Shown one piece after another: positions 7,095-13,484 of a stretch of DNA of 13,852 nt (positions within the stretch are counted from its first letter, which is position 1; every line of letters starts with the position of its first letter). Source of the DNA: an uncultured Clostridia bacterium (GTDB lineage: Bacteria; Bacillota; Clostridia; Christensenellales; Aristaeellaceae). Both the position numbers and the translations under genes were made by a program. Under the pieces are notes generated by a model. It had not been told where the DNA came from, did not search any database, and saw only the letters and a list, made by a program, of their open reading frames with translations. The stretch covers positions 1 through 13,852 of the forward strand of contig CANQGC010000053.1 of the NCBI GenBank assembly GCA_947600345.1, given 5' to 3'.

Positions 7095-7868
7095 TCAAAT
7101 GTACTTCTGCATCTGTTTGAGCGCGGCCTTCTCCAGGCGCGAGACCTGCGCCTGGGAGATGCCGATCTCCTCGGCCACCTCCATCTGGGTTCTGCCCATG
7201 AAGAAGCGCTGGCGGATGATGCGCTGCTCGCGCTTCTGCAAATGGTCGATGGCGTTCTTGATGGACAGATCGCGCACCCAGTCATCCTCGCTGACCCGGG
7301 TGTCGCGAATCTGATCCGCCACGTAGATGGCGTCGCTGCCGTCCTGGTACACCGGGTCGGAGAAGGAGATCGGGTCCTGGATGGCCTCCAGCGCGAATAC
7401 CACGTCCTCCTCGCTTGCGCCCATCTCCTTCGCGATCTCGGCCACGGTGGGGTCGCTGTTGTTCCTCGCGGACAGGGCGTCCCGGGCCTTCAATGCCTTG
7501 TAGGCGGTGTCGCGCAGCGAGCGGGATACGCGGATGGGGTTGTTGTCGCGCAGATAGCGGCGAATTTCGCCGATGATCATCGGCACGCAGTAGGTGCTCA
7601 GCCGCACGTTCATGTTCAGATCGAAGTTGTCCACGCCCTTCATCAGGCCGATGCAGCCCACCTGGAACAGGTCGTCCACGTTCTCGCCCCGGTTGTGGAA
7701 GCGCTGCAGCACGCTCAGCACCAGCCGCAGGTTGCCCTGGATCAGCTCGCGGCGGGCCTCCATGTCCCCGGCGTGGGCGCGCTCGAGCAGCTCGCGCATC
7801 GTCTCGTGGGAGAGCACCGGCAGCGCGGACGTGTCCACGCCGCAGATCTCCACTTTGTTCAGGCTCAT
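7095..7868 (-). CDS. sigG: RNA polymerase sporulation sigma factor SigG
   Basis: The 257-residue forespore-specific sigma factor that directs late forespore transcription after engulfment. The protein begins MSLNKVEICGVD and carries the SigF/SigG region 2 hallmark GNLRLVLSVLQRF (46-58), DDLFQVGCIGLMK (65-77) and IIGEIRRYLRDNNPIRVSRS (98-117). Region 4.2 is GRTQMEVAEEIGISQAQVSR (225-244). Similarity to Bacillus SigG as I remember it is high over the full length. The frame is open to 8105, but 7868 is the right start: GGAGG (7876-7880) lies seven bases upstream and the family begins here. It stands alone, without spoIIGA or sigE beside it, and is divergent from the aminopeptidase gene. A forespore-type promoter precedes it. 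Confidence 0.96.
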   Translation of the reverse strand: MSLNKVEICGVDTSALPVLSHETMRELLERAHAGDMEARRELIQGNLRLVLSVLQRFHNRGENVDDLFQVGCIGLMKGVDNFDLNMNVRLSTYCVPMIIGEIRRYLRDNNPIRVSRSLRDTAYKALKARDALSARNNSDPTVAEIAKEMGASEEDVVFALEAIQDPISFSDPVYQDGSDAIYVADQIRDTRVSEDDWVRDLSIKNAIDHLQKREQRIIRQRFFMGRTQMEVAEEIGISQAQVSRLEKAALKQMQKYI

Positions 7869-7888
7869 CTCTTCACCTCCAACGGCAA

Positions 7889-7918
7889 AAGTATTGCCGC
7901 CGGGGCGGGCCGGTATAC
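7889..7918 (-). promoter_or_regulatory. Forespore (sigmaF/sigmaG-type) promoter of sigG
   Basis: On the minus strand, GTATA (7918-7914) is followed after 15 bases by GGCAATACTT (7898-7889). This fits the forespore consensus of a GYATA-like -35 and a GGNNANANT-type -10. Transcription would start near 7882, just ahead of GGAGG at 7880-7876, giving a very short leader. The -10 also forms a small dyad, GGCAA (7884-7888) with TTGCC (7894-7898). Confidence 0.65.
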
Positions 7919-7965
7919 AATTCCTGGCTGCACAGGCGCGCAATTCCCCCAGGAACTGGAAGGGT

Positions 7966-7995
7966 TTGCTATTTGCCCGGGTTCTGTGGTATAAT
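7966..7995 (+). promoter_or_regulatory. SigmaA-like extended -10 promoter of the aminopeptidase operon
   Basis: TTGCTA (7966-7971) and a perfect TATAAT (7990-7995) are 18 bases apart, with an extended -10 TGG directly upstream (7987-7989). Initiation near 8002 would place GAGGTGA (8003-8009) at the extreme 5' end of the mRNA. The promoter is back to back with that of sigG in a shared 148-base region. Confidence 0.75.
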
Positions 7996-8016
7996 AGGAA
8001 ATGAGGTGAAGTTCGG

Positions 8017-9129
8017 ATGGATCCCAGGGTGGAGAAGCTGGCGCGGGTGCTGGTGCGGTATTCGACGCGCGTGGGCGCGGGGGACCGCGTGCTGATCGAG
8101 GCCAACGACGGCGGGGAGGACCTGGTGCGCGCGCTGGTGCGGGAGGTCTACGCGACGGGCGGCGCGCCCTTCGTCTGGCTGGGCAATTCGGAGATCGAGC
8201 GAGAGCTGGCGCTGGGCTGCACCGAGGAGCAGCTGAAGCTGCGCTGCGAGGCGGACGCGATGCTGATGTCCCGGATGCAGGCGACGATCCGCTTCTCGGC
8301 GATCCGCAACGATTCCGAGCTGGCGGACGTGCCCCCCGAGCGCATGGAGCTGTTCGCCCGGCTCTACGACGATCCCATCTTCGACGCGATCCAGAAGAGC
8401 GGCGTGCGCTGGTGCGTGCTGCGCTATCCGACCCCGGCGATGGCCCAGGCGGCGGGCATGAGCATGGAGGGCTTCCGGGACTTTTTCTACGAGGTCTGCA
8501 CGATGGACTACGCGCGCATGGACGCGGCGATGGATCCGCTGAAGGCGCTGATGGAGCGCACGGACCGGGTACACATCGTCGGTCCCGGCACGGACCTGCG
8601 CTTCTCCATCGCGGGACTGCCCGCGATCAAGTGCGCCGGGGACTGCAACATCCCGGACGGCGAGATCTACACCGCGCCGGTGCGGGACAGCGTGGAGGGC
8701 GTGATTCGCTACAACGCGCCGTCGATCCAGGATGGCTTCACCTACGAGGGCGTGGAGCTGACGTTCGAGCGGGGTAGGATCGTCAAGGCGGTGGCGAACG
8801 ACACCGTGCGCATCAACAAGGTCTTCGACATGGACGCGGGGGCGCGCTACGTGGGCGAGTTCGCGCTGGGGGTGAATCCGTTCATCTCGAAGCCGATGAA
8901 GAACGCGCTCTTCGACGAGAAGATCGCGGGCTCGTTCCACTTCACGCCGGGCATGAGCTACGACGACTGCTTCAACGGCAACCGCTCCGCGCTGCACTGG
9001 GATCTGGTGTGCATCCAGACGCCGGAGATGGGCGGCGGCGAGATCTGGTTCGACGACGTGCTGGTGCGCAGGGACGGGCGCTTCGTGCCGGAGGAGTTGC
9101 AATGTCTGAATCCTGAGAATTTGAGATAA
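8017..9129 (+). CDS. M29 family metallo-aminopeptidase
   Basis: A 370-residue cytoplasmic aminopeptidase of the thermophilic aminopeptidase family (AmpS/AmpT/PepS), which removes N-terminal residues from peptides using two metal ions. All six expected ligands are visible: Glu216 (PDGEIY), Glu281 (VGEFALG), His308 (SFHFTPG), Tyr315 (MSYDD), His327 and Asp329 (ALHWDL). The length is slightly below the usual 400-410 residues, with the N-terminal domain intact. The start is fixed by GAGGTGA seven bases upstream. It is the first gene of an operon: the stop codon TAA at 9127-9129 overlaps the AAGGAG of the NYN-LOTUS gene, 12 bases before that start. Its role is probably peptide turnover; any functional link with the RNA-directed partner is unknown. 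Confidence 0.93.
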   Translation: MDPRVEKLARVLVRYSTRVGAGDRVLIEANDGGEDLVRALVREVYATGGAPFVWLGNSEIERELALGCTEEQLKLRCEADAMLMSRMQATIRFSAIRNDSELADVPPERMELFARLYDDPIFDAIQKSGVRWCVLRYPTPAMAQAAGMSMEGFRDFFYEVCTMDYARMDAAMDPLKALMERTDRVHIVGPGTDLRFSIAGLPAIKCAGDCNIPDGEIYTAPVRDSVEGVIRYNAPSIQDGFTYEGVELTFERGRIVKAVANDTVRINKVFDMDAGARYVGEFALGVNPFISKPMKNALFDEKIAGSFHFTPGMSYDDCFNGNRSALHWDLVCIQTPEMGGGEIWFDDVLVRRDGRFVPEELQCLNPENLR

Positions 9130-9141
9130 GGAGAAATACTT

Positions 9142-10137
9142 GTGGGAAAGTCAAACTTCGCGGTATTTGTGGATCTGGAGAACGTGGGCGGCAAGGAGAG
9201 CATGCTCCGCTCCATCATTGAGAAGGTCAAGATTCGCGGCGACATACTGATGGGCAAGGTCTACGGCTACACGGACCACTACGCCGACCTGAAGCCGGTG
9301 CTGCTGTCGAACACGTTCCAGGTGGTGCCGTCGCTGCGCTACGGCAAGAACCAGAAGAACAACCTGGACATCACGCTGGTGGTGGACGCCATGGAGGTGG
9401 CCTACACGAACCCGCTGATCGACAGCTTCTGCATCGTCTCCGGCGACAGCGACTACATGCCGCTGGTGGGGCGGCTGAAGAGCATGGGCAAGTTCGTGCT
9501 GGGGATCTCGCGCTCGGAGGCGGCGTCGGGCATATTCATCAACGCCTGCAACGAGTTCGTGTTCCTGGAGACGGTGGCGGCCAAGCAGCAGCCGAAGCCC
9601 CAGAAGAAGGGCGGCCGCAAGGCGGAGGATTCCGGCGAACGCGGCGCCGATCTCGATGCGCTGATCGACCAGGTGGAGACCATCGTCGAGGATCAGGAGC
9701 AGCAGGAGATGTACGCCAGCGAGCTGAAGGACACGCTGACGCGCTTGCGGCCGGACTTCAACGAGCGCAGCTACGGCTGTCCGACCTTCGGCAAGCTGAT
9801 CGCGCTGATCTCGTCCAAGTCGGACAAGCTGACCAGCTGGACGGAGGAGTCCTCGCTGATGATCGGCCTGGAGGGCGACGACGACGAGGAGGAGAAGCTG
9901 GACAGGGGCAACTGGCTGCCCGCGTTCCGGTCCGCGCTGGCGAGCCTGAAGGCCGAGGGCTTCGATCGCGTGAACCCGTCGATCCTGAAGGGCATCATCG
10001 TGGATCAGTATCCCGGCTTCGAGGAGAAGCAGATCGGCTTCAAGCGCTTCTCCGACGTGATGAAGGCTTTGGAGAAGGAGGGCCTGCTTCGCATCGAAAT
10101 GGACGACCAGCGCTCCATGCTCCTGAACATCTGCTAG
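9142..10137 (+). CDS. NYN/PIN-like domain protein with two OST-HTH (LOTUS) domains
   Basis: A 331-residue predicted RNA-binding, nuclease-fold protein. Residues 5-145 are a NYN (LabA/DUF88-like) domain with the acidic residues of the PIN-like active site: Asp11 in FVDLENV, Asp76 and Asp82 in NLDITLVVDAM, and Asp102 and Asp104 in VSGDSDYMPL. A basic, low-complexity linker (148-165) leads to two winged-helix OST-HTH/LOTUS domains at about 170-245 and 256-331, the second with the SILKGIIVDQYPGF..K..GF..FSDVMKALEKEGLL pattern. LOTUS domains bind RNA, and some have been reported to prefer G-rich or G-quadruplex RNA. The start is GTG at 9142, with AAGGAG (9128-9133) eight bases upstream. It is the second gene of the aminopeptidase operon. 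Cleavage activity is inferred from the intact acidic set; the target RNA is unknown. Confidence 0.9.
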   Translation: MGKSNFAVFVDLENVGGKESMLRSIIEKVKIRGDILMGKVYGYTDHYADLKPVLLSNTFQVVPSLRYGKNQKNNLDITLVVDAMEVAYTNPLIDSFCIVSGDSDYMPLVGRLKSMGKFVLGISRSEAASGIFINACNEFVFLETVAAKQQPKPQKKGGRKAEDSGERGADLDALIDQVETIVEDQEQQEMYASELKDTLTRLRPDFNERSYGCPTFGKLIALISSKSDKLTSWTEESSLMIGLEGDDDEEEKLDRGNWLPAFRSALASLKAEGFDRVNPSILKGIIVDQYPGFEEKQIGFKRFSDVMKALEKEGLLRIEMDDQRSMLLNIC

Positions 10138-10152
10138 GCCGGCGGGGCCGGC
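10138..10152 (+). other. Triloop hairpin immediately after the NYN-LOTUS stop codon
   Basis: GCCGGC (10138-10143) and GCCGGC (10147-10152) form a six-pair stem around GGG, starting at the first base after TAG. There is no T-tract. It may protect the mRNA 3' region or just reflect GC-rich sequence. Confidence 0.35.
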
Positions 10153-10179
10153 GGCCATCTGCTGCCGCGCTGGGGCGAC

Positions 10180-10214
10180 GGACTTTGGCCCCGTAGATTA
10201 TGGGGCCAAAGTCC
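10180..10214. terminator. Hairpin 1 with conserved GTAGATTAT loop
   Basis: GGACTTTGGCCCC (10180-10192) pairs over 13 perfect bases with GGGGCCAAAGTCC (10202-10214). The loop is GTAGATTAT. It lies between convergent genes and could act as a bidirectional terminator, but no T-tract follows on either strand. The loop nearly matches that of a second hairpin 73 bases further on, whose lower stem is a different sequence. Confidence 0.6.
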
Positions 10215-10252
10215 TGCGGTGCGTTTCGGATGGGGGCTTTGTGCGATGCGAC

Positions 10253-10285
10253 GAAATCCTGCCCGTAGATCATGGGCAGGATTTC
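10253..10285. terminator. Hairpin 2 with conserved GTAGATCAT loop
   Basis: GAAATCCTGCCC (10253-10264) pairs over 12 perfect bases with GGGCAGGATTTC (10274-10285). The loop GTAGATCAT differs from hairpin 1 at one base. The closing CCC/GGG pairs are also shared, while the rest of the stem is different yet fully paired. Both hairpins are followed by similar flanks (CTGCG, then a T-run and G-rich sequence). It may act as a bidirectional terminator or as an RNA recognition element. Confidence 0.6.
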
Positions 10286-10293
10286 TGCGTTTT

Positions 10294-10337
10294 GGGAGGG
10301 AGGTTTGTTGGCGGGGTTGGAGGGGAGAGGGGGGGGG
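10294..10337 (+). other. G-rich tract, potential G-quadruplex
   Basis: The plus strand has G-runs at 10294-10296, 10298-10300, 10313-10316, 10322-10325 and a run of nine G at 10329-10337. The last three runs can supply four G-tracts with loops of five, three and one base. The tract ends five bases before the stop codon of the convergent ATPase gene. It could form in plus-strand DNA or in a readthrough transcript of the NYN-LOTUS operon. Confidence 0.5.
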
Positions 10338-10342
10338 CGCTT

Positions 10343-11803
10343 TTAGTCTGAGATCGCCCTCCGCAGGGCCTCGGCGCGGCGGGTGGGGTCGGTGGTTTGG
10401 CGCAGCGCTTCCAGCGGCTCGGGGAGCTCGGATTGCAGCAGCTTGCGGCTCGCGGGGTTGCGCTCCAGCTCGGAGAGGAAGATCGCGCGGGCGTGGACGT
10501 TCGCGAAGGCGCGCGCAGCGAATTCCAGCGCGCACTCGAAGTCCGTTCGGAGGCGGGGGAGGAGGGCCTGCGCCTGCTCCTTCCGGGCGCTCTGGCAATC
10601 CTGCAGCGACCGCGCGGCATCCTCGGAGCCCGCGGCGGCGGCCGTCGCTCGCTTGCATTCGCGCAGTAGCGCGCGCTCCTGCGCCTCCTCCCGCGGCTCC
10701 AGCGCCCCGGCCCGCCGGCGAACCTCCAGCGCGCGCTCCCTGCGCGCAATCTGCTCCCGGCAGGCGGCGAGGACGTCGCCGCCCTGGCGCAGCGCCCCGG
10801 AGACGAAGCTGCCCAGCCGCTCGGCGCGCGCGGCGGCTTCATCGGCGGCGGAAGCGCGCTCGTTGAGCGCGGAGGACAGCAGCATCGCCGCGCACAGGGC
10901 CTCGTCGAAGCTCGACTGGGCGAAGTGGCGCTCGGCGGCCTCGTCGCGGCCCCGCAGCACGTCCTCCAGCTGGAAGCGCTCGGACACGCCGCGGCACATC
11001 GACCAGTGCAGCGCGAAGCCCTCGGCCACCTCGGGGCACTGCAGGTACTGCTCGAACAGCGCGCGGTCCGGTTCCTCGCCCAGCGCCCGCATCGCCCGCA
11101 TGGCGTCGGAGAGGTCCGTCCAGCTTCGCGGGCTGACGATGGCGTCGCCGTCCTGGGCGAAGAGGTCGCCGGGCCGCAGCCGCAGATAGCCGCGTATGCC
11201 CGCATCCACGCCCCGCTCCGCGGCGTAGTCCAGCCAGGCGTTCAGCTCGGGCTCGATGCGGATCACCCGCAGCCGGTCCAGCGCCACCGGGTCGAGCGCC
11301 CGCGCCGAGCGGTTGTAGCGCTCCGGGTTGCCCGCGCAGACGATCACCCAGCCCTCCGGCAGCGGATACTGGCCGAAGCGCTTGCGCTGCAACAGCTCCA
11401 GCAGCGCGGGCTCCAGCGTCTCGGACACGCTGTTGATCTCGTCCAGGAACAGTATGCCGCGCCTGAGCCCCGTCTCCTCCATCCGCCGGTGGATGCCGGA
11501 GAGCAGCTCGGGCACGGTGTACTCGGTGTAGGCGCGCGCTTCGCCGTCGAACAACCGCTCCACGATGCGCGGCAGGCCCAGCGCGCTCTGCCGGGTGTGG
11601 TGCGTCATCGTGTAGCTCACCAGCGCCACGCCCAGCCGCGCGGCGACCTGGGCCACGATGGCCGTCTTGCCCACGCCCGGCGGGCCGATCAGGTACAGGG
11701 GCCGCTGGGCGACGCTCGGAATCAGCGGCATGCCCTCGGCATCCGTGGCCGCGTAGCCGCGCACGGCGGACTCCAGCTGCGCGATGGCCTGCTGTATATT
11801 CAT
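10343..11803 (-). CDS. MoxR-type AAA+ ATPase
   Basis: A 486-residue cytoplasmic AAA+ ATPase of the MoxR/RavA group, whose members remodel or activate partner proteins together with a VWA-domain protein. Visible motifs are Walker A GPPGVGKT (40-47), Walker B GILFLDEIN (116-124), a sensor-1 segment AGNPERYN (157-164), a conserved ALDRL stretch with a likely arginine finger Arg177, and a sensor-2-like SPRSW (224-228). Residues about 315-440 form a long, charged, helix-rich extension with alternating Arg/Glu/Ala, beyond the usual 300-350 residue core; it may hold a coiled coil or a partner-binding region. GAGGT (11813-11817 on the minus strand) precedes the ATG by about ten bases, and AGGTGA is seven bases away. 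The stop codon of the upstream VWA gene overlaps this ribosome site, so the two are translationally coupled. The gene ends against a G-rich convergent intergenic gap. Confidence 0.92.
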   Translation of the reverse strand: MNIQQAIAQLESAVRGYAATDAEGMPLIPSVAQRPLYLIGPPGVGKTAIVAQVAARLGVALVSYTMTHHTRQSALGLPRIVERLFDGEARAYTEYTVPELLSGIHRRMEETGLRRGILFLDEINSVSETLEPALLELLQRKRFGQYPLPEGWVIVCAGNPERYNRSARALDPVALDRLRVIRIEPELNAWLDYAAERGVDAGIRGYLRLRPGDLFAQDGDAIVSPRSWTDLSDAMRAMRALGEEPDRALFEQYLQCPEVAEGFALHWSMCRGVSERFQLEDVLRGRDEAAERHFAQSSFDEALCAAMLLSSALNERASAADEAAARAERLGSFVSGALRQGGDVLAACREQIARRERALEVRRRAGALEPREEAQERALLRECKRATAAAAGSEDAARSLQDCQSARKEQAQALLPRLRTDFECALEFAARAFANVHARAIFLSELERNPASRKLLQSELPEPLEALRQTTDPTRRAEALRRAISD

Positions 11804-11815
11804 GCAAGATTCACC

Positions 11816-13105
11816 TCAGTACTCGTAGTATTCGCCGCCCACGGGCCGCGGCGCGTCGATCACCAGCCGCCGCACCCAGGGCGGTATGTCGATGGCATCG
11901 TAGCGGTGCCGCAGCAGCACGAAGGTCACCTCGTACTCCGGCGGCGCCGGGGGAAAGATGCCCCGGCCGTCGGAGAAGTAGAGCATGCCCTTAAGCCCGG
12001 GAAGCGCCCCCGACGCCGCGAGCGCGTCCACCCGCGCGAGGGCGGGCCGGAAGTCCGTGCCGCCGCCGCCCACCACCACCAGATCGTCGATGTAGCGCTC
12101 GAACTCGCGCAGGCTGGATATGGCGTCGTCCCGGCGCACCTCCGCGTCGCACTGAATGATGTGCAGCGCAAAGCGCCGGTGGAAGAGGTTCTCCTCGAAG
12201 AGTATGTCCCGGGTGAGCTCCAGGAAGCGCTGGGTCAGCCCCCGGGCGCAGGAGCCGGAGGTGTCGATGGCGATGGCCAGCGAGGCGATGCCCCGCTCCT
12301 CCCGGGACTCCGGCGCTTCGATCAGCGGCGCGCCGAGGTTCTCCAGGCCGTAGAGGTAGGGCGCGTAGCGGAAGCCGTCCGGATCGGGCCGGGGATTCTC
12401 CCGCAGCGCGGTGTACCGGCGCAGGTACGCCGCGAAGCTCTGGCGCTGGCCCTCGCCCAGGACCATACGCTGGCGCACCGCGCCCGCGCCGCTGCCGATG
12501 CCGCGCCGCCCACCGCCGGAGCGAAGTCGCCGGGCAAAGCCCCGCCATAGCTCGCCCAACCCCTCGCCGCCGCCCGCGACCCGCTGGCGCTCCTCCCGCC
12601 GGGCGGAAAGCCAGAGATCGTGGCAATCCGGGCAGAGCAGGGCGACCAGCGCATCCATACGCTCGTGGATATAGGCGTCCTCTGCCATCGCCCGGGCGGC
12701 GGCCACCGGATCCCCGGCCTCGCCGAAGCGGCGCTGTAGCTCCCGGTAGCGCCCATCCCGGGAGAGTGCCGACGGCTCGAGCGCCTGGGCGAGCTGGCAG
12801 GCTCGCAGGTCGCAGGCGAGCCGCCAGAGGCTTGGCGAAACGTCCTCCGGCTCCGGCGATAGCACGTGCCCCAAGAGGCAGTGGGCCAGCGCGTGCAATA
12901 GCAGCTGATCCTCGCGACGGTCGTTCGCCTGTAGCGCCTCCCGCGCCCAGGTACTCGGGCAGAGCAGACGGCGGCCGTCCGTGGCGGGCATGTCAAGCTC
13001 CGGATCCTCGACGGGAACCAGGCGATCCATCGCCAGCGCCAGCGACGGATGCGCGGCGCAGATCCGGTCCCGCGCCAGGCCGAAGAGCTCCTCCACGAGA
13101 TTCAT
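11816..13105 (-). CDS. VWA-domain protein with DUF2201-type metallopeptidase-like N-terminus
   Basis: A 429-residue partner of the adjacent MoxR ATPase. The C-terminal VWA-like domain (about 272-425) has an intact metal-dependent adhesion site: Asp281, Ser283 and Ser285 in AIDTSGS, Thr350 and Asp351 in GGGGTDF, and Asp379 in YFSDGRG. The N-terminal region resembles the DUF2201 putative metallopeptidase domain, but the expected HExxH reads HALAH (71-75), so the catalytic Glu is replaced by Ala. A CPDCH motif (158-162) may bind metal. A Gly/Arg-rich linker (about 180-215) separates the halves. The start at 13105 is chosen over an upstream ATG at 13168 because GGAGG (13113-13117) lies seven bases upstream and the upstream stretch crosses intergenic sequence. 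A weak -10-like TCTAAT lies at 13132-13127 on the minus strand, without a convincing -35. Confidence 0.88.
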   Translation of the reverse strand: MNLVEELFGLARDRICAAHPSLALAMDRLVPVEDPELDMPATDGRRLLCPSTWAREALQANDRREDQLLLHALAHCLLGHVLSPEPEDVSPSLWRLACDLRACQLAQALEPSALSRDGRYRELQRRFGEAGDPVAAARAMAEDAYIHERMDALVALLCPDCHDLWLSARREERQRVAGGGEGLGELWRGFARRLRSGGGRRGIGSGAGAVRQRMVLGEGQRQSFAAYLRRYTALRENPRPDPDGFRYAPYLYGLENLGAPLIEAPESREERGIASLAIAIDTSGSCARGLTQRFLELTRDILFEENLFHRRFALHIIQCDAEVRRDDAISSLREFERYIDDLVVVGGGGTDFRPALARVDALAASGALPGLKGMLYFSDGRGIFPPAPPEYEVTFVLLRHRYDAIDIPPWVRRLVIDAPRPVGGEYYEY

Positions 13106-13164
13106 AACGCGCCCTCCAAGTGTCGAATTAGAAGAAAGTCCCGTCGTCCCCCAGAAGGGAGAAT

Positions 13165-13298
13165 CCAAGGAACCTCAGGTTCCTTGGCAGAGATTCTTAA
13201 GGGACAGCGTCCCTTAAGCGGGTCCGGGCAGCGCCCGAAGGGTCTGGGCGGAGCCCAGCGGGTCCGGGCGGAGCCCGGCGTCACCCCGCGGCCCGCGG
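13165..13298. repeat. Array of six triloop hairpins, with a threefold 20-base tandem repeat
   Basis: This is most of the 380-base gene-free stretch at 13106-13484. Hairpins in order: CCAAGGAACC/GGTTCCTTGG with loop TCA (13165-13187); CTTAAGGGAC/GTCCCTTAAG with loop AGC (13196-13218); CGGGC/GCCCG with loop AGC (13225-13237); CTGGGC/GCCCAG with loop GGA (13244-13258); CCGGGC/GCCCGG with loop GGA (13264-13278); CCGCG/CGCGG with loop GCC (13286-13298). Hairpins three to five belong to 20-base units starting GGGTC at 13220, 13240 and 13260. Unit two has T13245-A13257 where unit three has C13265-G13277, a paired change that keeps the stem. No T-tracts follow. No coding potential was seen. Confidence 0.75.
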
Positions 13299-13370
13299 TG
13301 TCTATCCATAGCCCCGGCAATGCGAACCAACGCCCCATCGCCTCCCAAACCGCGGGCCGCCCGAAGCGCC

Positions 13371-13405
13371 TTTTGAATTGGGAAGCTGCGCTTCCCAATT
13401 CAAAA
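13371..13405. repeat. Perfect 16-base-pair palindrome with TGC loop
   Basis: TTTTGAATTGGGAAGC (13371-13386) pairs perfectly with GCTTCCCAATTCAAAA (13390-13405) around TGC. Because the A-run is at the 3' side of the stem on both strands, neither orientation gives the usual stem plus free U-tract. It shares the three-base-loop design of the preceding hairpins but has a much longer, more AT-rich stem. Confidence 0.7.
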
Positions 13406-13452
13406 CAGCAAACGCAACGCCGCGCTCCCCAAAACACCCCAACGACACGCCA

Positions 13453-13474
13453 AAGCGCCGCTGACGCGGCGCTT
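13453..13474 (-). terminator. Hairpin terminator of the flavin reductase-like gene
   Basis: AAGCGCCGC (13453-13461) pairs perfectly over nine bases with GCGGCGCTT (13466-13474) around a four-base loop. It begins ten bases past the stop codon at 13485. On the minus strand only three T close the stem, so it is a weak U-tract. Confidence 0.55.
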
Positions 13475-13484
13475 CGCAACATCC

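Noticed and set aside
10925..12550. A 541-codon plus-strand open frame opposite the MoxR and VWA genes
   Set aside because: It spans the junction of two well-supported minus-strand genes, and its translation is rich in Arg, Ala and His as expected of an antisense GC-rich frame.
13165..13298. A CRISPR-like array
   Set aside because: Repeats are 20 bases, directly abutting, without unique spacers and without cas genes.
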